NCBI RefSeq assembly: GCF_900102175.1
Contig: NZ_FNKN01000001.1
Coordinates: forward strand, 248,001 to 312,000
DNA from: Microbacterium sp. cf332
Lineage (GTDB): Bacteria; Actinomycetota; Actinomycetes; Actinomycetales; Microbacteriaceae
DNA: 64,000 bases
Reading direction: 5' to 3'
Below the pieces are notes generated by a model. It did no database searches, was not told where the DNA came from, and worked only from the letters and a program-made list of their open reading frames with translations. Of the stretch, positions 42,894-53,651 are shown one piece after another (within the stretch, counting starts at the first letter, position 1; the number at the start of each line of letters is the position of its first letter). Position numbers and translations under genes: made by a program.

Positions 42894-43739
42894 GTGACGA
42901 CTCCCGATCGCGTTCCGCCCGACGGCGACGCGATGGCCGCCGCCCTCGAGGTGCTGGCGGGCCGACGGATCGCGGTGCTGACCGGGGCGGGGGTCTCGAC
43001 CGACTCCGGCATCCCCGACTACCGCGGCGCGGGCGCGCCCGTCCGCACGCCGATGACCGCTCAGCAGTTCCTCGCCAGCGACGACGCGCGGCGCCGGTAC
43101 TGGGTGGGCAGCCACCTCGGCTGGCAGGCCTTCGCGGCGGCTCGGCCGAACGACGGACACGCCGCACTGGCCGACCTCGAGCGCGGCGGTGTCGTGACGG
43201 GCGTCGTCACTCAGAACGTCGACGGCCTGCACCTGCGCGCTGGCAGCAGCCGGGTCGTCGAGCTGCACGGCACCATGCGACGGGTCTTCTGCCTCCACTG
43301 CGGTCAGGTGTTCGACCGTCGTGACCTGGCCGAGCGCGTCGAACGCGACAACCCGTGGATCACGGTGCCCGAGAACGTCGAGCTGGGGCCCGACGGCGAC
43401 GTCCTGCCGGCGACCAGCGACGGATTCGTCGTTCCCACGTGCACCGTCTGCGCGGGCATGCTCAAGCCCGACGTCGTCTTCTTCGGCGAGTTCGTGCCCC
43501 GTGAGAAGTTCGCCGAGGCCGAGCAGCTCGTGCGTACGAGCGACGCGTTGATCGTCGCGGGATCCTCGCTCGTGGTGAACTCCGGCGTGCGTCTCGTCGA
43601 GCGCGCGCGCCGCCGCCGCCTGCCGGTCGTCATCGTCAACCGCGGAGTAACGCGGGCGGACGCGAAGGCGACGGTGAAGATAGACGCCGGCACGAGCGAG
43701 GTGCTGCGGGCCATCGCCGATGCGCTGACGCGCGGCTGA
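42894..43739 (+). CDS. SIR2-family NAD-dependent protein deacylase
   Basis: 281 aa. The NAD site is GAGVSTDSGIPDYRG (about residues 32-46), the active-site His lies in VVELHGTMRRVFC, QNVDGLHLRAG precedes it, and the zinc ligands are CLHCG and CTVCAGM. The end of the Rossmann fold is GSSLVVNSGVRLVERA. The enzyme removes acyl groups from lysines using NAD. The deep Rossmann core, TSDALIVAGSSL, is intact. The leaderless TAGAGT-N6-GTG supports the start. Confidence 0.93.
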   Translation: MTTPDRVPPDGDAMAAALEVLAGRRIAVLTGAGVSTDSGIPDYRGAGAPVRTPMTAQQFLASDDARRRYWVGSHLGWQAFAAARPNDGHAALADLERGGVVTGVVTQNVDGLHLRAGSSRVVELHGTMRRVFCLHCGQVFDRRDLAERVERDNPWITVPENVELGPDGDVLPATSDGFVVPTCTVCAGMLKPDVVFFGEFVPREKFAEAEQLVRTSDALIVAGSSLVVNSGVRLVERARRRRLPVVIVNRGVTRADAKATVKIDAGTSEVLRAIADALTRG

Positions 43740-43763
43740 GAGCGGCGCGTCGTGTCGGCCGCG

Positions 43764-43769
43764 TAGGGT
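43764..43769 (+). promoter_or_regulatory. Leaderless -10 box of the histidine phosphatase
   Basis: TAGGGT, 6 nt before the GTG at 43776. Confidence 0.5.
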
Positions 43770-43775
43770 CGAGGG

Positions 43776-44378
43776 GTGACCATCCTGACACTCGTGCGCC
43801 ATGGCGAGACCGACTGGAACCGCGACCGCCGGATCCAGGGCTCCACCGACATCCCGCTCAACGAGACCGGTCGCGAGCAGGCGAGGGCCGTCGCGACGCT
43901 GCTCGGCGAATCGGTGACCGGCGACGTCGTCGTGGCGTCGAGTGATCTGTCGCGCGCCGCCGAGACGGCCCGCATCATCGCCGAGAGGCTCGGTGCCGCG
44001 GCACCCCGGACGTACCCGGAGCTGCGTGAGCGCGGCTATGGCGACGCCGAGGGTGTGGGGGTCGAGGAGTTCCACGCGCGGTGGGGAGAGTGGGCGGTCG
44101 CCGACGTGCCCAACGCCGAGCCGTGGGCGGCGGTCCGCGACCGGGCGCTCCGCGGACTCGAGCGTGCCGTCCGCGATGCCCGGGCGGACACGGCGCCCCG
44201 CTCGGTACCCCTGGTCGTCGTGGCCCACGGAGCCCTCATCCGAGAGGTGATCCGGTACGCGACCGCGGACGAGTTCCCGCTCCAGGGCGTGCGTCTCGCC
44301 AACGGCTCGGCGCACACCTTCCTCATGGAACGCGAGCGCCTCAGCCTCATCGACTCACCGGTCCTCGTGGCTTCCTGA
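43776..44378 (+). CDS. Histidine phosphatase family protein
   Basis: 200 aa. It begins with TLVRHGETDWNRDRRIQG, the RHG phosphohistidine motif, with Glu in ELRERGYGDAEG and a second catalytic His in VVVAHGALIREVIRYA. The product is cytosolic and of phosphoglycerate-mutase fold. Many such proteins dephosphorylate small metabolites, but the substrate here is unknown. The leaderless TAGGGT-N6-GTG supports the start. Confidence 0.92.
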   Translation: MTILTLVRHGETDWNRDRRIQGSTDIPLNETGREQARAVATLLGESVTGDVVVASSDLSRAAETARIIAERLGAAAPRTYPELRERGYGDAEGVGVEEFHARWGEWAVADVPNAEPWAAVRDRALRGLERAVRDARADTAPRSVPLVVVAHGALIREVIRYATADEFPLQGVRLANGSAHTFLMERERLSLIDSPVLVAS

Positions 44379-44448
44379 TCGCTCGTGCGGTCGATCGTGA
44401 AGCACGGTGCTCAATGAGTGTCGGCGAATCGGTGTATCGTCCAGCATC

Positions 44449-44919
44449 ATGACCACGCACGACCGCGTCGATCTCGCGCTGCTCGAGGCCCTCGCCGACG
44501 ACCCCCGGGCGACGGTGGTCGCTCTCGCCGAGCGACTCCGCATGTCCCGCAACACCGTGCAGGCCCGCATGGGTCGGCTCGAGCAGTCGGGCGCGTTCCT
44601 GTCCTACGAACGATCCATCTCGACGCGGGCCCTGGGTTTCCCGATCGAGGCGCTCGTCAGCGTGGTGCTCCGGCAGCCCGACCTCCCGCGCATCGCTCAG
44701 GAGCTCGCGACGATCCCCGAGGTGCTGCAGGCGCAGGGTCTGAGCGGTCAGGTCGATCTGATGGTGCGGGTCGTCGCGCGCGACACCCAGCATCTCTTCG
44801 CGATCGACGCGCGCATCCTCGCGATCGACGGCGTCGACCGTACCGAGACCTCGCTCATCATGGACGAGGTGATCCCCCACCGGGTCAAGCCGCTGCTGTC
44901 CGACGGTCGCTCGGCCTGA
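44449..44919 (+). CDS. Lrp/AsnC-family transcriptional regulator
   Basis: 156 aa. An N-terminal HTH (LALLEALADDPRATVVALAERLRMSRNTVQARMGRLE) and a C-terminal RAM domain (about 70-150, with VQVDLMVRVVARDTQHLF). Such proteins respond to amino acids. The overlapping EamA transporter on the other strand would be a plausible target (inference). The ATG at 44449 has TATCGT 8 nt upstream. It overlaps the EamA gene by 35 bp. Confidence 0.92.
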   Translation: MTTHDRVDLALLEALADDPRATVVALAERLRMSRNTVQARMGRLEQSGAFLSYERSISTRALGFPIEALVSVVLRQPDLPRIAQELATIPEVLQAQGLSGQVDLMVRVVARDTQHLFAIDARILAIDGVDRTETSLIMDEVIPHRVKPLLSDGRSA

Positions 44920-45892
44920 CGCTCGGCGCGGTCCGCTCCGCGTCCAGTCGGACGAGTACCACGCCGACGAGGATGAGCGCGCCGCCGACGAACTGCACCG
45001 GAGCGGGAGCCTCGGCGAGCAGCAGCCAGGCGAAGCCGAGGGCGAAGAGCACCTCCGACAGCCCGATGAACGAGGCCAGCCGCGAACCGGTACGCGGTAC
45101 GGCCGACACTCCGAGCGCGTAGGCGGTGCCCGTCGCGGCGCCGACCCACAGCAGGACGACCACGGGGGGCAGCTGCATCCCGACGACGTCCGCGAGGACT
45201 CCCGCCGTCGAGAACGGCAGGAGTCCGGTTAGGAGGAGCACCCCGATGACCGTCGTCGCGACGACCATCCCGCCGGCGGCGAGGACGAGGGGCGGGAGGG
45301 AGTCGCCGGTGCGTTCGGCCATGACGAAGTAGACGCACGTGCACAGTGCGGCTCCGAGCGCGAGCACCGTGCCCCAGAAATCGAACCGCGCCCCCGCTAC
45401 GTCGACCACGAGGACGAGCCCGACCATCGCGACGGCGGAGCCGGCGACGACGGTCGGTGACGGCCGACGCCGCGTCGTGAGCCACACCCACAGCACCAGG
45501 AGGACCGGCGCGAGGTACTGGATGAGGAGCGCGACCGCCACGGGCATGCGCTGCATCGCCGAGAAGTAGAACAGCTGACAGCCCACGACCGGCATGACGC
45601 CGAACGCCACCAGCGAGACGCCGTGCCGACGCAGGAAGCCGCGCTCGCGCGCCACGGCCCGCACGAGGAACGGCGAGAGCACGAGCGCCGCCACGCCGAT
45701 GCGGACCAGCAGAGCCGCGCCGAGGGACCAGCCGCTCTCGAGCAGCGGCTTGACGAGCGGGCCGCTCGACGAGAACGCGAGCGCGGACGCGACCGCCATC
45801 GCGATGCCGGTGGTGCGCCGCGCCGCCGCGGTCGCCGCGGGTGTCTCGGATGCGCCTGGGATGATGGGCAGGGGCGCAGTCGGATTCGTCAT
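44885..45892 (-). CDS. EamA-family DMT transporter
   Basis: 335 aa, 10 TM helices in two EamA repeats (VASALAFSSSGPLVKPLLESG and GAALCTCVYFVMAERTGD). Such proteins export amino acids or metabolites. The long N-terminal polar stretch and the Arg-rich end (SVRPSDRRTAAA) flank the helices. It converges with the Lrp regulator gene, overlapping its last 35 bp, and diverges from the CGNR gene across a 75-bp region. Confidence 0.9.
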   Translation of the reverse strand: MTNPTAPLPIIPGASETPAATAAARRTTGIAMAVASALAFSSSGPLVKPLLESGWSLGAALLVRIGVAALVLSPFLVRAVARERGFLRRHGVSLVAFGVMPVVGCQLFYFSAMQRMPVAVALLIQYLAPVLLVLWVWLTTRRRPSPTVVAGSAVAMVGLVLVVDVAGARFDFWGTVLALGAALCTCVYFVMAERTGDSLPPLVLAAGGMVVATTVIGVLLLTGLLPFSTAGVLADVVGMQLPPVVVLLWVGAATGTAYALGVSAVPRTGSRLASFIGLSEVLFALGFAWLLLAEAPAPVQFVGGALILVGVVLVRLDAERTAPSVRPSDRRTAAA

Positions 45893-45907
45893 CGGGCAGC
45901 CTCGACG

Positions 45908-45966
45908 GTCAGGAGTGAATGTTATCTACACTCGTGACAGTAACCGCAGTGAACGTCAGGAGTCAA
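45908..45966. repeat. 12-bp direct repeat between eamA and the CGNR gene
   Basis: GTCAGGAGTGAA (45908-45919) and GTCAGGAGTCAA (45955-45966), 11 of 12 identical and 47 bp apart. The second copy contains the AGGAG ribosome site of the CGNR gene. It may be a protein-binding site or a remnant duplication. Confidence 0.45.
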
Positions 45967-45967
45967 C

Positions 45968-46528
45968 GTGGTCTTTCCCCATGACACGGAATTGTCGCTT
46001 CGTGCGACGGCGGCGCTGGTCAACACGCTGCCCCGCACGAGCGCCGGCACCTCCGACACCCTCGCCGTCGGCGCCGATCTCGACGCCTTCCTGGCGGACT
46101 TCGCGTTCACCGGCGCCATCGTGCGCGACGACGCCGAGCTTCAGGCGATGCGCCGCATCCGCCCCCGCCTCCGGGAGCTGTGGGACCTCGATCGCGACAC
46201 GGCGGTACCGCACGTCAACGCCATGCTGCGCGACGGGCACGCCCAGCCCCAGCTGGTGATCCACGACAGCTACGACTGGCACATCCACGCCACCCCGGAC
46301 GACGCCCCGCTCGCGACGCGGGTGCTCGTCGAGGCGGCCATGGCGTTCGTCGACGTCATCCGCGCGGACGCCTACGACCGTGTCCGCGTCTGCGCGGCGG
46401 ACGACTGCGCCGCCGTCTACGTCGATTTCTCGAAGAACGGGTCGAAGCGTTACTGCGACACCGGCAACTGCGGCAACCGGATGAACGTCAACGCGTACCG
46501 CCGTCGGAAGGCGCGAGAAAGCGCGTGA
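45968..46528 (+). CDS. CGNR zinc-finger domain protein
   Basis: 186 aa. The N-terminal part (LRATAALVNTLPRTSAG) is the ABATE-type region. The C-terminal CGNR finger reads VCAADDCAAVYVDFSKNGSKR, then YCDTGNCGNRMNVNAYRRRK with Cys ligands and the CGNR signature. Such proteins bind DNA and are thought to be regulators. The GTG at 45968 has AGGAG at the end of the upstream repeat. It overlaps the alpha/beta hydrolase gene by 41 bp at the 3' end. Confidence 0.9.
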   Translation: MVFPHDTELSLRATAALVNTLPRTSAGTSDTLAVGADLDAFLADFAFTGAIVRDDAELQAMRRIRPRLRELWDLDRDTAVPHVNAMLRDGHAQPQLVIHDSYDWHIHATPDDAPLATRVLVEAAMAFVDVIRADAYDRVRVCAADDCAAVYVDFSKNGSKRYCDTGNCGNRMNVNAYRRRKARESA

Positions 46529-47387
46529 TCGCTGCGGCCGCCTCGCGCGGCTTCTCGTAGTGGATCAGGTGCCCGACGCCGTCGATCTCGACGAGGCGGG
46601 CGTCGTCGAACAGCGTCCGCAGCCGCCGTTCGGCCGCGATCGGGGTGATGTCGTCCTGCACCGCCGCGATGAGGAGCGTCCGCTGTCGGATCCGAGGGGC
46701 GGACGCACGGACGTCGTTCGACACCGACGTCACGAAGGCGTCGCGCAGGACATCCCGGTCGGCGAATCGAGAGAAATAGGTGTCGTGCTGGTCGTGCACG
46801 AATCGGCGCAGCACCCCGTCGCGCGTCTTGACCATGGCGAGACTCATGACCCGCACGATGACGCGGTTGCGCAGCAGCGCCTCGCCCCAGCGCCGCGGCA
46901 GCCGAGCACCGAGCGCGTAGTACCAGACCGCGAGCCGGGTGAAGACTCCCCGCGGGCCTTCGAGGGCGGGCGCGCCGATGGGGTTGATGAGCACCAGGGC
47001 GGGTGTCGGCAGCCCCTCCGCGACCGCGGCGGCCGAGACGATGGAGCCGAACGAGTGTCCGACGACGACGGCCTCGGGCGCGACCGCTCCGGCGAAGGCC
47101 CGCAGCCACTCTGCGTAGACCGCGAGGTCGTGTGTGCGTCCGGGGATCGCGGGCGACTCACCGAAGCCCGGGAGGTCGGGCATGACGACGCGGAAGCCGT
47201 CGAGATGCGCGACCACCGGCTCGAGGCCGTGGTGCTCGCCGCGGAAGCCGTGCACCGCCAGCAGGGTGTGTTCGGCGTCGTCGCTGCCGTAGACCCAGTA
47301 GACGGTGGTCCCGCCCAGCACCTCGATCTCGGCGCGACGCACCGGGACGCGGGCGAGCAGGTCTGCGTAGGGTGAGGCGGTCGGCAC
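46488..47387 (-). CDS. Alpha/beta-fold hydrolase
   Basis: 299 aa. AVHGFRGEHHGL forms the oxyanion HG loop, VVGHSFGSIVSA holds the nucleophile Ser, and the C-terminal VEIDGVGHLIHYEKP provides the His. Asp is in LIAAVQDDITP. A helical cap lies between (about 140-200). The substrate is not known. The GTG at 47387 has TAGACT 6 nt upstream. The 3' end overlaps the CGNR gene by 41 bp. Confidence 0.9.
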   Translation of the reverse strand: MPTASPYADLLARVPVRRAEIEVLGGTTVYWVYGSDDAEHTLLAVHGFRGEHHGLEPVVAHLDGFRVVMPDLPGFGESPAIPGRTHDLAVYAEWLRAFAGAVAPEAVVVGHSFGSIVSAAAVAEGLPTPALVLINPIGAPALEGPRGVFTRLAVWYYALGARLPRRWGEALLRNRVIVRVMSLAMVKTRDGVLRRFVHDQHDTYFSRFADRDVLRDAFVTSVSNDVRASAPRIRQRTLLIAAVQDDITPIAAERRLRTLFDDARLVEIDGVGHLIHYEKPREAAAAITRFLAPSDGGTR

Positions 47388-47393
47388 CCGTCG

Positions 47394-47399
47394 AGTCTA
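47394..47399 (-). promoter_or_regulatory. Leaderless -10 box of the alpha/beta hydrolase
   Basis: TAGACT on the minus strand, 6 nt before the GTG at 47387. Confidence 0.5.
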
Positions 47400-47440
47400 C
47401 GGAGGCGGCGCGTCGCGCTTCGCGTGTCGGCGGTGCGCCG

Positions 47441-47446
47441 TAGCCT
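47441..47446 (+). promoter_or_regulatory. Leaderless -10 box of the exonuclease gene
   Basis: TAGCCT, 7 nt before the GTG at 47454. It is divergent from the hydrolase promoter 42 bp away. Confidence 0.5.
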
Positions 47447-47453
47447 CGGAGCC

Positions 47454-48200
47454 GTGGAACCCGACCGCACCCGAGCGAACGCTGCGCCCGAGCTCGACCT
47501 GTGGCCCTGCGACTCGCCCGACTGGTCGCGGGTGGTCGGCGTCTTCGACCTCGAGACGACGGGCGTCGACGTCACCTCTGATCGCATCGTGACGGCCCAC
47601 GTCGGTGTGCTCGACGCCGACGGAGCTCCCGCCCGCGCCGAGAGCTGGCTTGCCGACCCGGGGATCGCCATCCCCGAGGGCGCCGCGGCGATCCACGGCA
47701 TCACGACCGATCAGGCGAGACGCGACGGGCGCCCGGCCCCCGAGGTGGTGGCCGAGGTCATCGCCGCCCTGCGCGGACTGTTCGATGCGGGGATCCCGGT
47801 CGTGGCATACAACGCCCCCTTCGACTTCTCGATGCTCAAGTACGAGGCGCTCCGGCACGGGATCGAGCCGATCCTCGCCCCCGCCCCCGTCATCGATCCC
47901 CTCGTGCTCGACAAGCGCTACGACCGTTACCGCCGCGGCAAGCGCACGCTCTCCGTCGTCGCGCAGCACTACGAGGTCGTCCTCACGGGAGCGCACGAGG
48001 CCTCGGCCGACGCCGTCGCCGCCGGACGCGTCGCGCAGATGCTCGCCGAGCGATTCGCGGACGGACTCCCGGCGACGGCGGTCGAGCTGCATGCTCGTCA
48101 GATCGGGTGGGCCCGTGCGCAGGCCGAGAGCCTCAGTGAGTACTTCGTGAGCATCGGTCGGCTCGATGCCGAGGTCGACGGCGCCTGGCCGATCCGCTGA
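47454..48200 (+). CDS. DnaQ-like 3'-5' exonuclease
   Basis: 248 aa. The DEDDh exonuclease motifs are VFDLETTGVDV (ExoI, D and E), VAYNAPFDFSML (ExoII, Asp) and GAHEASADAVAAG (ExoIII, His and Asp). It may act as a proofreading or repair exonuclease, but it is not fused to a polymerase. The C-terminal LSEYFVSIGRLDAEVDGAWP is conserved in actinobacterial relatives. The start is supported by TAGCCT 7 nt upstream. A large hairpin follows. Confidence 0.9.
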   Translation: MEPDRTRANAAPELDLWPCDSPDWSRVVGVFDLETTGVDVTSDRIVTAHVGVLDADGAPARAESWLADPGIAIPEGAAAIHGITTDQARRDGRPAPEVVAEVIAALRGLFDAGIPVVAYNAPFDFSMLKYEALRHGIEPILAPAPVIDPLVLDKRYDRYRRGKRTLSVVAQHYEVVLTGAHEASADAVAAGRVAQMLAERFADGLPATAVELHARQIGWARAQAESLSEYFVSIGRLDAEVDGAWPIR

Positions 48201-48213
48201 CCGAGCGCGTCCT

Positions 48214-48256
48214 CGGCGTCACTCGGCGGGAGGACAGCCCCCGTCGAGTGACGCCG
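48214..48256. terminator. Large terminator hairpin between the exonuclease and leuA
   Basis: A 12-bp perfect stem CGGCGTCACTCG (48214-48225) with 48245-48256, extended by 5 more pairs (one G-T) to a 9-nt loop. It lies between convergent genes and can serve both. The next 144 bp up to the leuA stop show nothing convincing. Confidence 0.75.
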
Positions 48257-48400
48257 CCGACGTCCACCGTGACCCGGTCGGGGCCGAACAGGACGTCGCC
48301 GGCGCGCGCGCGTCCGGATGTCGGGCATGCGCAGAGCGCCGGCGCGAGAGTGGCCGCCATCACGACTGCGGCCGCTCTCGCACCGCGACTTACGGGCGGC

Positions 48401-50968
<2,568 letters not shown>

Positions 50969-50972
<4 letters not shown>

Positions 50973-51868
50973 AAGCCCAGGCGCCCGAGCTGCTTCGGAT
51001 CGCGCTGCCACTCCTTCGCGACCCGGACACGCAGCGACAGGAAGACGCGGCTGCCGAGGAGGGGCTCGATCTGCGCCCGGGCGCGTGCGCCGACGTCGGC
51101 AAGCCGCGATCCCTTGCGTCCGATGATGATCGCCTTCTGGCTGTCTCGCTCGACCACGATGTTCGCGTAGACATCGGTGAGGTCGGATCCCTCGCGGGGT
51201 GCGACGTCCTCGACGGTCACCGCGATCGAGTGGGGCAGCTCGTCGCGGACGCCCTCGAGTGCCGCCTCGCGGATGATCTCGGCGATGCGGTCCTCGGTCG
51301 ACTCGTCGGTGACGACATCGTCGGGATAGAGCGCAGGCCCCTCCGGCATGAGGGCGAGCAGCTCGTCGGCGAGGACGTCGAGCTGGTCGTCGGTGACGGC
51401 CGAGAGGGGGATCACGGCCGCCCAGTCCTCGCGGAGGCTGTCGACCTCCATGAGACGCTCCATGATCTCGTCTCGCCCACCCAGGTCCGTCTTCGTGACG
51501 ATCGCCACCTTCTTCGCCCGGGGGTAGCCGTCGAGCGACGCCGCGATCCGCCGGTCGCCCGGCCCGACCTTGTCGACGGCGGGCACGAGGAAGCCGATGA
51601 CGTCGACGTCGCCGAGGACCTGCTCGACGAGGTCGTTCAGGCGCTGGCCCAGGAGCGTGCGCGGCTTGTGGATGCCGGGGGTGTCGACGATCACGAGCTG
51701 GCCGCCCGGCCGATTGAGGATGCCGCGGATCGCTCGCCGCGTGGTCTGCGGCTTGTCGCTGGTGATCGCGACCTTCTCGCCCACCAGGGCGTTCGTGAGC
51801 GTCGACTTGCCCACGTTGGGACGACCCACGAACGTCACGAACCCCGAGCGGTTCTCTGCTGCGGTCAT
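50969..51868 (-). CDS. era: GTPase Era
   Basis: 299 aa. G1 GRPNVGKST, G3 DTPGIHKP, G4 TKTD, and the C-terminal KH domain with IIIGRKGSRL. It binds 16S rRNA in small-subunit assembly. The ATG at 51868 overlaps the preceding gene's stop as ATGA. It is the last gene of the block from lepA to era, and ends 4 bp inside the convergent lipoprotein gene. Confidence 0.96.
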
Positions 51869-53190
51869 CTGTCTTCTCCTCTTCGTGGCACGCGGACCTC
51901 GCCGGTGCGCGGATGATCGGAGTCGCCCGCGTCGGCGACGGCCGCGCGTTCGACGAAAACTGTCGCAAGACCTCGGCCCCGGCCCCGGGAGACACCGCCC
52001 GTGATGGTCACCCCGTCGACCGTGACGGTCGCACCGGGCATCGGGACGCGCCCGAGCAGCTTGCCGAGCAGGCCGCCGACCGAGTCGACGTCCTCGTCGT
52101 CCAGCTCGACGCCGAACAGCTCGCCGACCTCGTCGAGGCCCAGGCGTGCGCTCACACGGTAGCGGCCCGGCTCGAGCTCGACGACCTCGGCCGCGCCGCG
52201 GTCGTACTCGTCGGCGATCTCGCCCACGAGCTCCTCGATGAGGTCCTCGAGCGTGATGAGACCGGCGACACCGCCGTACTCGTCGACGACGAGGCACACG
52301 TGCACGGCATCCCGCTTCATCTGCTGCAGGAGCGATTCCGCCCGCATCGACTCGGGGACGAAAACGGCGGGGCGTGACACGCGACCGACCGGCACGTCGC
52401 GCCAGCCCGTCGCGTCGCCGTACGAGAACTGCACGAGGTCCTTGAGATAGACCACCCCGACGATGTCGTCGCGCTCGTCATCGGTGACCGGCACGCGTGA
52501 CACCCCGCGTTCGAGGAACAGGGCGAGGGCCTCGTGCGTGGTCGCGGTCTGCGGCACGGTCACCATGTCGGTACGCGGCACCATGACCGCGCGAACGAGG
52601 GTGTCGGTGAAATCGAAGACCGAGTGGATGAGATCGCGGTCGTCCGCCTCGATGAGGTCCCGCGAAGCGGCTTCGTCGACCATGCTGAGCAGCTGCTCCT
52701 CGGAGGCGAACGACGTGCCGCGGGACACCCCGGGAGTCACCAGGTTGCCGACGATGACGAGCAGATGGGCTAGCGGTCCGAGAACGACGCGCGCCGCGCG
52801 CACGAGGGGCGCGCACGCGATGAGCAGGCCGCGGGCATGCTGCCGTCCGACAGACCGCGGACTCGCGCCTACCAGCACGAACGAGACCGCCGTCATGAGC
52901 ACGGCCGCGGCGAGGATCGCCCACCAGAGATTGTCCAGGGCCAGGGTGAAGGCGGCCGTGACGAACACGGCGGCGGTCGATTCCGCCAGGATGCGGATGA
53001 ACACCACCGCGTTCCCGTGCGCCGTCGTGTCATCGGCGATGCGTCGCAGGGCGGACTGCCGACGGCTGGACTCGGCCCAGTCGGCGAGGTCCGCCCGCGA
53101 GGTGACCCCCAGCGCCGCATCGAGCGCCGCCATCAGACCCCCGAGCGCGACGAGGAGGACCGCGCCGAGGACGAGGAGGAAGACGGTCAC
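51865..53190 (-). CDS. CNNM/CBS-pair membrane protein (hemolysin-like)
   Basis: 441 aa. The N-terminal DUF21 transmembrane domain (about 1-150) has four hydrophobic segments. Two CBS domains follow (about 190-320, with VMVPRTDMVTV and VVDEYGGVAGLITLEDL), and the C-terminal CorC_HlyC domain (about 345-430) ends in the region GVTITGGVSRGRGRG. It is annotated elsewhere as hemolysin but is more likely a Mg/Co-type transporter or regulator. It lies between ybeY and era, overlapping both by 4 bp. Confidence 0.92.
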   Translation of the reverse strand: MTVFLLVLGAVLLVALGGLMAALDAALGVTSRADLADWAESSRRQSALRRIADDTTAHGNAVVFIRILAESTAAVFVTAAFTLALDNLWWAILAAAVLMTAVSFVLVGASPRSVGRQHARGLLIACAPLVRAARVVLGPLAHLLVIVGNLVTPGVSRGTSFASEEQLLSMVDEAASRDLIEADDRDLIHSVFDFTDTLVRAVMVPRTDMVTVPQTATTHEALALFLERGVSRVPVTDDERDDIVGVVYLKDLVQFSYGDATGWRDVPVGRVSRPAVFVPESMRAESLLQQMKRDAVHVCLVVDEYGGVAGLITLEDLIEELVGEIADEYDRGAAEVVELEPGRYRVSARLGLDEVGELFGVELDDEDVDSVGGLLGKLLGRVPMPGATVTVDGVTITGGVSRGRGRGLATVFVERAAVADAGDSDHPRTGEVRVPRRGEDR

Positions 53191-53651
53191 GCGTGCCGGC
53201 GCTCGCTCGCGTGGAAGGCCGTGATGAGCTCGCGCTGGAGCCCGAACATCTCGCGCTCGTCCTCGGGCTCTGCGTGGTCGTATCCGAGCAGATGCAGCAG
53301 ACCGTGGGTCGTGAGCAGGATGAGCTCGTCGAGGGTCGTGTGACGCGCCGCCTGCGCCTGGGCCTCGGCCACCTGGGGGCACAGGACGATGTCGCCCAGC
53401 AGGCCCGGCGGAGTGGGGGCGTCCTCGGTTCCGGGACGCAACTCGTCCATGGGGAAGCTCAGGACATCGGTCGGACCCGGCTCGTCCATCCACTGGACAT
53501 GGAGCGACTCCATGGCGCCCTCGTCGACGAGCAGGATCGCGAGGTCGGCGTCCGGGCTCACGTTGAGCTCGGCCAGATTGTGCTCGGTGAGGCGCAGCAG
53601 CACGGTCTCGTCGATCGAGACTCCGGACTCGTTGGTGATCTCGATCGTCAT
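53187..53651 (-). CDS. ybeY: rRNA maturation endoribonuclease YbeY
   Basis: 154 aa. The zinc site HGLLHLLGYDH (about residues 115-125) is intact. It processes 16S rRNA ends and takes part in ribosome quality control. The ATG at 53651 overlaps the phoH stop as ATGA, and its stop overlaps the next gene. The order phoH-ybeY-CBS protein-era matches mycobacteria. Confidence 0.96.
   Translation of the reverse strand: MTIEITNESGVSIDETVLLRLTEHNLAELNVSPDADLAILLVDEGAMESLHVQWMDEPGPTDVLSFPMDELRPGTEDAPTPPGLLGDIVLCPQVAEAQAQAARHTTLDELILLTTHGLLHLLGYDHAEPEDEREMFGLQRELITAFHASERRHA

Noticed and set aside
48257..48400. Possible short gene on the minus strand between the exonuclease and leuA (open frame 48133-48363)
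   Set aside because: It would have to read through the strong hairpin and into the exonuclease gene, and has no ribosome site or homologue I recognise.
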